Origin: Lysobacter firmicutimachus
Lineage (GTDB): Bacteria > Pseudomonadota > Gammaproteobacteria > Xanthomonadales > Xanthomonadaceae
Assembly (NCBI RefSeq): GCF_037027445.1
Contig: NZ_JBANDL010000002.1
Coordinates: forward strand, 2,728,001 to 2,792,000
Length of the DNA: 64,000 bases
Direction: 5' to 3'
Shown: positions 60,490 through 64,000 of the stretch, piece by piece
Layout: every line of letters begins with the position of its first letter
How positions within the stretch are numbered: position 1 is the first letter of the stretch
Notes under the pieces: model-generated
Told to the model about the DNA's origin: nothing
Databases searched by the model: none
Seen by the model: only the letters and a program-made list of their open reading frames with translations
Position numbers and translations under genes: made by a program

Positions 60490-61395
60490 TCAGTCGCGCC
60501 GCCAGTCCTCGCCGAACGCCGCGCGCAGGCGCTGGTAAGCCTCGCGCTGGGCCTCGCTCTCCGGCTTCGGCGCCAGCACTTCCAGCTCGACGATCTGGTC
60601 GCCCGAGGGGCTGCCCGGCAGGCCGCGGCCGCGCAAACGCAGCTTGCGCCCGGCTTCGGAAGCCGCGGGAATCTTCAGCTCGACCGCGCCGCCCAGGGTC
60701 GGCACGCTGACCGTGGCGCCGAGCGCGGCCTCCCACGGGGCCAGCGGCAGCACGTGGACGACGTTGCGGCCGTCGACCTCGAACTGCGGGTGAGCGGCGT
60801 ATTCGATCTCCAGCAGCAGATCGCCGTGAGTGCCTTGGCCGGCCAGGCGGATCAGCTGGCCCGGGCGGATGCCCTTGGGCACGCGCACGTCCAGGGTCTT
60901 GTTGTTGATCGAAATGCGCACGCTGCCGCCTTCGTAGACGGTTTCCAGCGACACCGCGAGCTTGGCCCGAGTATCGCCGCGCGGCGGCGCGCTGCGCCCG
61001 GCCTGGCCGCCGAAACCGCCCGCCGCCGAACGTCCGCGGCCGAACAGGTTCTCGAAGAAGTCGCTGAAGCCGCCGCCGGCGCCGCCGCCGGCGAAGATCT
61101 CCTCGAAATCGACCCCGCCGCCGCCGTAGCCGCCGCCGAACCCGCCGGGAGGCGGTTGCACTTCGTCGCCGGGCCGATAGCCGCGCGCGCGCAGCTGATC
61201 GTAGGCGGCGCGCTTCTGCGGATCGCGCAGCGCCTCGTAGGCCTCGTTGACGGCCTTGAACTTCTCCTCCGCGCCGGCCTCCTTGCTGACGTCGGGGTGG
61301 TACTTGCGCGCCAGGCGCCGATAGGCCGTCTTGATCTCGGCCTCGCCTGCGCTCGGCTCCAGGCCGAGGGTCTCGTAGTAATCCTTGAACTGCAT
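60490..61395 (-). CDS. cbpA: DnaJ-family co-chaperone CbpA
   Basis: The 301-residue protein has a J domain with HPD at 33-35 (YYETLGLEPS, ARKYHPDVSK) and a Gly/Phe-rich stretch (83-140, GGGYGGGGVDFEEIFAGGGA). Two beta-sandwich domains follow, with GTHGDLLLEIEY and LRGRGLPGSPSGDQIVEL. There is no zinc finger, so it is the CbpA/type II class. It stimulates DnaK and binds curved DNA in E. coli. Convergent to pilH. No CbpM gene is adjacent. Confidence 0.88.
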   Translation of the reverse strand: MQFKDYYETLGLEPSAGEAEIKTAYRRLARKYHPDVSKEAGAEEKFKAVNEAYEALRDPQKRAAYDQLRARGYRPGDEVQPPPGGFGGGYGGGGVDFEEIFAGGGAGGGFSDFFENLFGRGRSAAGGFGGQAGRSAPPRGDTRAKLAVSLETVYEGGSVRISINNKTLDVRVPKGIRPGQLIRLAGQGTHGDLLLEIEYAAHPQFEVDGRNVVHVLPLAPWEAALGATVSVPTLGGAVELKIPAASEAGRKLRLRGRGLPGSPSGDQIVELEVLAPKPESEAQREAYQRLRAAFGEDWRRD

Positions 61396-61558
61396 TGCCT
61401 GCTCCCGACTCGCAACCGCCAGCGTCAGCGTACTGCGCTCACGCCGCCTTGACGCATCATTAAGCGGACAGCATGGCGGCGTCCGGCGCGATTTCAAGTC
61501 GCGTTGACGCGACATTAGCGCCGCCAGCCTAGACTCGACCCCATCACAGGAGAATCCC

Positions 61559-62035
61559 ATGAGCATCCAGGTCGGCGACCGCCTGCCCGAAGTCGTCCTC
61601 AAGCGCATCCACGAAGGCATCGAGAGCGTGGACACCCGTGCCCTGTTCGACGGCCGCAAGGCCGTGCTGTTCGCCGTGCCCGGCGCCTTCACCCCGACCT
61701 GCTCGGAAAAGCACCTGCCCGGCTTCGTCGAGCACTTCCAGCAGTTCCGCGACAAGGGCATCGAAGTGGCCTGCATGGCCGTCAACGATCCCTTCGTCAT
61801 GCAGGCCTGGGCCAAGAGCCAGCACGTGCCCGAGGGCATGATGATGCTGTCCGACGGCAACGGCGACTTCACCCGCGCGCTCGGTTTGGAGCTCGACGCC
61901 AGCGCCTACGGCATGGGCCTGCGCTCCAAGCGCTTCGCCCTCTACGCCGAAGACGGCGTGGTCAAGCAACTGCACGTCGAAGCGCCCGGCGAGTACAAGG
62001 TGTCCTCGGCCGAGTATCTGCTGGAATCGCTCTGA
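61559..62035 (+). CDS. Peroxiredoxin, Prx5 type
   Basis: The 158-residue product starts VGDRLPEVVLKRIHEGIESV. The peroxidatic Cys48 lies in PGAFTPTCSEKHLPGF, with Arg126-type support in the loop GLRSKRFALYAEDG. It reduces peroxides with glutaredoxin or thioredoxin. CAGGAG before the ATG supports the start. It is divergent from cbpA and could be part of an oxidative-stress set with the ferritin-like gene that follows. Confidence 0.9.
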   Translation: MSIQVGDRLPEVVLKRIHEGIESVDTRALFDGRKAVLFAVPGAFTPTCSEKHLPGFVEHFQQFRDKGIEVACMAVNDPFVMQAWAKSQHVPEGMMMLSDGNGDFTRALGLELDASAYGMGLRSKRFALYAEDGVVKQLHVEAPGEYKVSSAEYLLESL

Positions 62036-62145
62036 GTCCCCGGCGTCGGCCGCGCGACCGGTTCGCGCGGCCGACGCTCCTCCATCCACCGCTCCACCAC
62101 ACGCCGAGGTACACCGCCCCCTTCCCCCGCCGCCAGGAGGCCGCC

Positions 62146-62718
62146 ATGCCTGCCAAGCCCATGCGCCAGAACGACGCTCCCGCGTCCGCGTTCGTCACCG
62201 ACCTTGCGACCATCCGCGCCCGCGCCCGCCAGCACATCGAGGACGGCGCGATCACCGCCAGCTACACCGCCGACCGCAGCGCGGTGATCAAGCTGCTCAA
62301 CGAAGCCCTGGCGACCGAGATCGTCTGCGTGCTGCGCTACAAGCGCCACTACTTCATGGCCAGCGGCCTGATGGCCGAAGCGGTCAAGGCCGAATTCCTC
62401 GAGCACGCCAACCAGGAGCAGGCCCACGCCGACCGCATCGCCGAGCGGATCGTGCAACTCGGCGGCGAGCCCGACCTCAACCCCGACGTGCTGTCCAAGC
62501 ACGCCCATGCCGAATACGTCGAAGGCCGCGATCTGCGCGACATGGTCAAGGAGGACCTGATCGCCGAACGCATCGCCATCGACAGCTATCGCGAGATCAT
62601 CCGCTTCGTCGGCGACCGCGACACCACCACCCAGCGGCTGATGGAAGACATCCTGGCCCAGGAAGAGGAACACGCCGACGAGCTGGCCGACCTGCTCGAC
62701 GGCTGGACCGGCCAGTAA
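62146..62718 (+). CDS. Ferritin-like diiron protein (bacterioferritin/Dps-like)
   Basis: A 190-residue four-helix protein with diiron patterns LNEALATEIVCVLRYKRHYF (Glu then helix), FLEHANQEQAHADRIAERIV (EH and QxxH) and LIAERIAIDSYREIIRF plus AQEEEHADELADLL. Extra N-terminal tail of about 40 residues. Likely binds iron and may detoxify peroxide, together with the preceding peroxiredoxin, or may store iron. It has a strong CAGGAGG site before its ATG. It is close to the bacterioferritin-type proteins (DUF892-like) found in Xanthomonadaceae. Confidence 0.8.
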   Translation: MPAKPMRQNDAPASAFVTDLATIRARARQHIEDGAITASYTADRSAVIKLLNEALATEIVCVLRYKRHYFMASGLMAEAVKAEFLEHANQEQAHADRIAERIVQLGGEPDLNPDVLSKHAHAEYVEGRDLRDMVKEDLIAERIAIDSYREIIRFVGDRDTTTQRLMEDILAQEEEHADELADLLDGWTGQ

Positions 62719-62725
62719 GCGTCCC

Positions 62726-62899
62726 TATAGGAGCGGCGTCCGACGGGATTTCTTCCGGTCGCAAGCGGCGGCCGCCGAGGCGGCGTATGCGCGCGACCTT
62801 TCCGCAGCCCGGATCGTTGGCGAGTTCTGCCGCTACCGGGCTTCGGATGACACGCTGTCGAACACCGCTTCGGTTGGTCGCGGCTCACGCCGCTCCTAC
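62726..62899. repeat. REP pair after the ferritin-like gene, reaching into the quinone-reductase gene
   Basis: ATAGGAGCGGCGTCC opens the left half. The right half GGTCGCGGCTCACGCCGCTC plus CTAC ends at 62899. The right half overlaps the end of the oxidoreductase gene and supplies its last codons (Val-Gly-Ala-Ala) and TGA. Confidence 0.75.
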
Positions 62900-63487
62900 A
62901 AGGGCCTGCTCGGCGAACAGGCCGCGGCCGAGATCGAACGCGGTCTGCAACTGCGCGGCAGCCTCGTCCGGGCGGGTGTGCAACAGCAACTCCGAGGTCA
63001 GCACGCGCGCGCCGCAGTAGTCGAAAATGCCGTGGTCGATCTGGGTCTTCATCGCCGTTTCGTAGCCATGCTTGGCGTAAGTGCGGCGGCCGGCACCGCC
63101 GACGCCGATCAAGTGCACCTCCAGGCGTTGCAGCTTCTTGACCACCCGGCCGTCGGCCTCGTCGTAGGCCCATCCGTTGGCGAACACGCGATCGACCCAG
63201 CCCTTGAGCAGGCCCGGCATCGACCACCAGTACACCGGAAACACCAGCGCCAGGCCATCGGCGCGGTCGATGCGCGCCTGTTCGGCGAGCACGTCGGCCG
63301 GGGCTTCGGCGCGACGATAGAAGCCCTCGATATCGGCGGCGTTGAAGCGCGGGTCGAAGCCTTCCGCGGCGAGATCGGCGATTTCGCCGCGGTGGCCGGA
63401 CTCGGTCAGGCCGGCGGCGAGACGGGCCGCGACCGCATGGGTCAGCGATTGCGGGTCGGGGTGGGCGACGACGATGAGCGCGTGCAT
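62885..63487 (-). CDS. NAD(P)H oxidoreductase (flavodoxin-like quinone reductase)
   Basis: A 200-residue flavoprotein of the KefF/MdaB/NQO group: MHALIVVAHPDPQSLTHAVA, LVFPVYWWSMPGLLKGWVDR and FANGWAYDE are typical. It likely reduces quinones by two electrons. Its last residues VGAA and the stop codon are provided by a REP copy (GTAGGAGCGGCGTGA), so the original end may have been changed. Upstream lies an AT-rich operator-like region with TTACT-AAA-AGTAA, suggesting HxlR-type control as is common for this family. Confidence 0.87.
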   Translation of the reverse strand: MHALIVVAHPDPQSLTHAVAARLAAGLTESGHRGEIADLAAEGFDPRFNAADIEGFYRRAEAPADVLAEQARIDRADGLALVFPVYWWSMPGLLKGWVDRVFANGWAYDEADGRVVKKLQRLEVHLIGVGGAGRRTYAKHGYETAMKTQIDHGIFDYCGARVLTSELLLHTRPDEAAAQLQTAFDLGRGLFAEQALVGAA

Positions 63488-63506
63488 GGGAACTCCTGAA
63501 TTGAAA

Positions 63507-63538
63507 TTACTAAAAGTAACCTACATAAAGTAAGTTAC
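63507..63538. promoter_or_regulatory. Operator-like inverted repeats before the quinone-reductase gene
   Basis: TTACTAAAAGTAA (63507-63519) is a perfect inverted repeat, TTACT-AAA-AGTAA, and GTAAC (63516-63520) pairs with GTTAC (63534-63538). The stretch is AT-rich. HxlR regulators bind similar TACT...AGTA sites and often control such oxidoreductases. The regulator itself is not in the window. Confidence 0.55.
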
Positions 63539-63616
63539 GATCAGTATATTCCCCCGTCAAGCCTCGGATTCGGACCGATTGCGTCGCCTGCCCGCACGCA
63601 CTGGCCGCGCCTGCAG

Positions 63617-64000
63617 ATGGGCCTGATCGTGCTGCTGACCGGCGCGGTCGGCTTCCTGGTCTCCTACGCCTTGCTCGTTGCCGGCGTGGACGCCATGGCG
63701 CTGCGCTATCCGCTCGCCGCCGCCGGCGCCTACCTGGCCTTCCTCGCCCTGCTGTGGACCTGGGCGCGCACGCGCGAACACGATGCCTGGAGCGAGGTCG
63801 ATCCGACCGAGGTCGGTTTCGACGCCGGCGGCGGCCGGCCCGCGGCCCAAACCGCGGACACCGGCGACGGCGACTGGGACGTGTCCGTCGCCGACGCCGG
63901 CGACGAAGCGGCCTGGGTGCTGGCGGCGCTGGCGGTGGCGCTGTGCGCCGGGCTCGCCGCGCTGTGGGTGATCTGGATCGCGCCGGCCCTGATGGCCGAG
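63617..64000 (+). CDS. Membrane protein, 3'-truncated
   Basis: A frame of 128 codons open to the end of the window. It encodes a first helix (GLIVLLTGAVGFLVSYALLV), a second (LAAAGAYLAFLALLWTWA), an acidic linker (about 58-95, rich in Asp/Gly) and a third helix (VLAALAVALCAGLAALWVIW). ATG 63617 is the first good start; in-frame codons upstream lack a normal start, so the true start could be earlier with a rare codon. No family recognised; incomplete. Confidence 0.6.
   Translation, partial: MGLIVLLTGAVGFLVSYALLVAGVDAMALRYPLAAAGAYLAFLALLWTWARTREHDAWSEVDPTEVGFDAGGGRPAAQTADTGDGDWDVSVADAGDEAAWVLAALAVALCAGLAALWVIWIAPALMAE

Noticed and set aside
61504..61535. Promoter TTGACG with TAGACT before the peroxiredoxin gene
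   Set aside because: The spacer is 20 bases, too long for a standard sigma-70 promoter; not listed as a feature.

Overview
The window is GC-rich, densely packed chromosomal DNA from a member of the Xanthomonadaceae, most likely Lysobacter or a close relative. The basis is gene content and layout: a methionine synthase split into two reading frames next to an ArsR-methyltransferase fusion gene, a YtrA-type GntR/ABC operon behind a GGTG-N16-CACC operator, the sucA-sucB-lpd order, a very large NAD-glutamate dehydrogenase, and the intergenic repeat families GTAGGAGCGGCG, CCCTCTCCCGC and CGAATCCCGAATCCC. The genus call is inference. No rRNA, tRNA, CRISPR array, prophage or insertion sequence was seen.

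Layout. 1-11 kb: the end of exonuclease I, a DUF2461 protein, an MFS carrier, an exported hydrolase paired with a DUF4785 protein, DUF2939 and CHRD proteins, a 5'-nucleotidase, an amino-acid permease, a Nudix hydrolase and NAD kinase. 10.6-11.2 kb is a repeat field with a 175-bp unit present about three times. 11-24 kb: NAD-glutamate dehydrogenase, an acyl-CoA dehydrogenase, an ArsR-methyltransferase regulator with split metH, and a permuted NlpC/P60-like peptidase. 24-34 kb: two tandem secreted beta-helix proteins, a TetR/SDR pair, an alpha/beta hydrolase, DUF2058, SlyX, UDP-glucose dehydrogenase, two FKBP isomerases and a glutathione peroxidase. 34-38.3 kb: a six-gene YtrA/ABC operon whose last gene is frameshifted. 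38-45 kb: YiaA, a membrane diguanylate cyclase-like protein, a tiny exported peptide, fumarase C and adenylosuccinate lyase. 45-51 kb: accessory genes, namely a lipoprotein-type B3 metallo-beta-lactamase, a VOC protein, a leaderless lipase followed by an ankyrin lipoprotein (a possible effector-immunity pair), and a RoxA-type hydroxylase coupled to a GNAT protein. 51-58 kb: 2-oxoglutarate dehydrogenase genes and a LOG protein. 58-64 kb: a lipoprotein, acrylyl-CoA reductase, PilH, CbpA, peroxiredoxin, a ferritin-like protein, a quinone reductase and a truncated membrane protein.

Functional links. fumC, sucA, sucB, lpd and glutamate dehydrogenase form a central-carbon and glutamate set. The ArsR-methyltransferase protein probably controls metH in the S-adenosylmethionine cycle. 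The YtrA repressor probably senses a stress and controls its own ABC exporter and two exported partners. The main unexplained signal is an inverted-repeat family whose edge falls 0 to 11 nt before the start codons of three genes (ArsR-methyltransferase, lpd, LOG), each lacking a clear Shine-Dalgarno sequence. A fragment of the same repeat is also translated inside metH.
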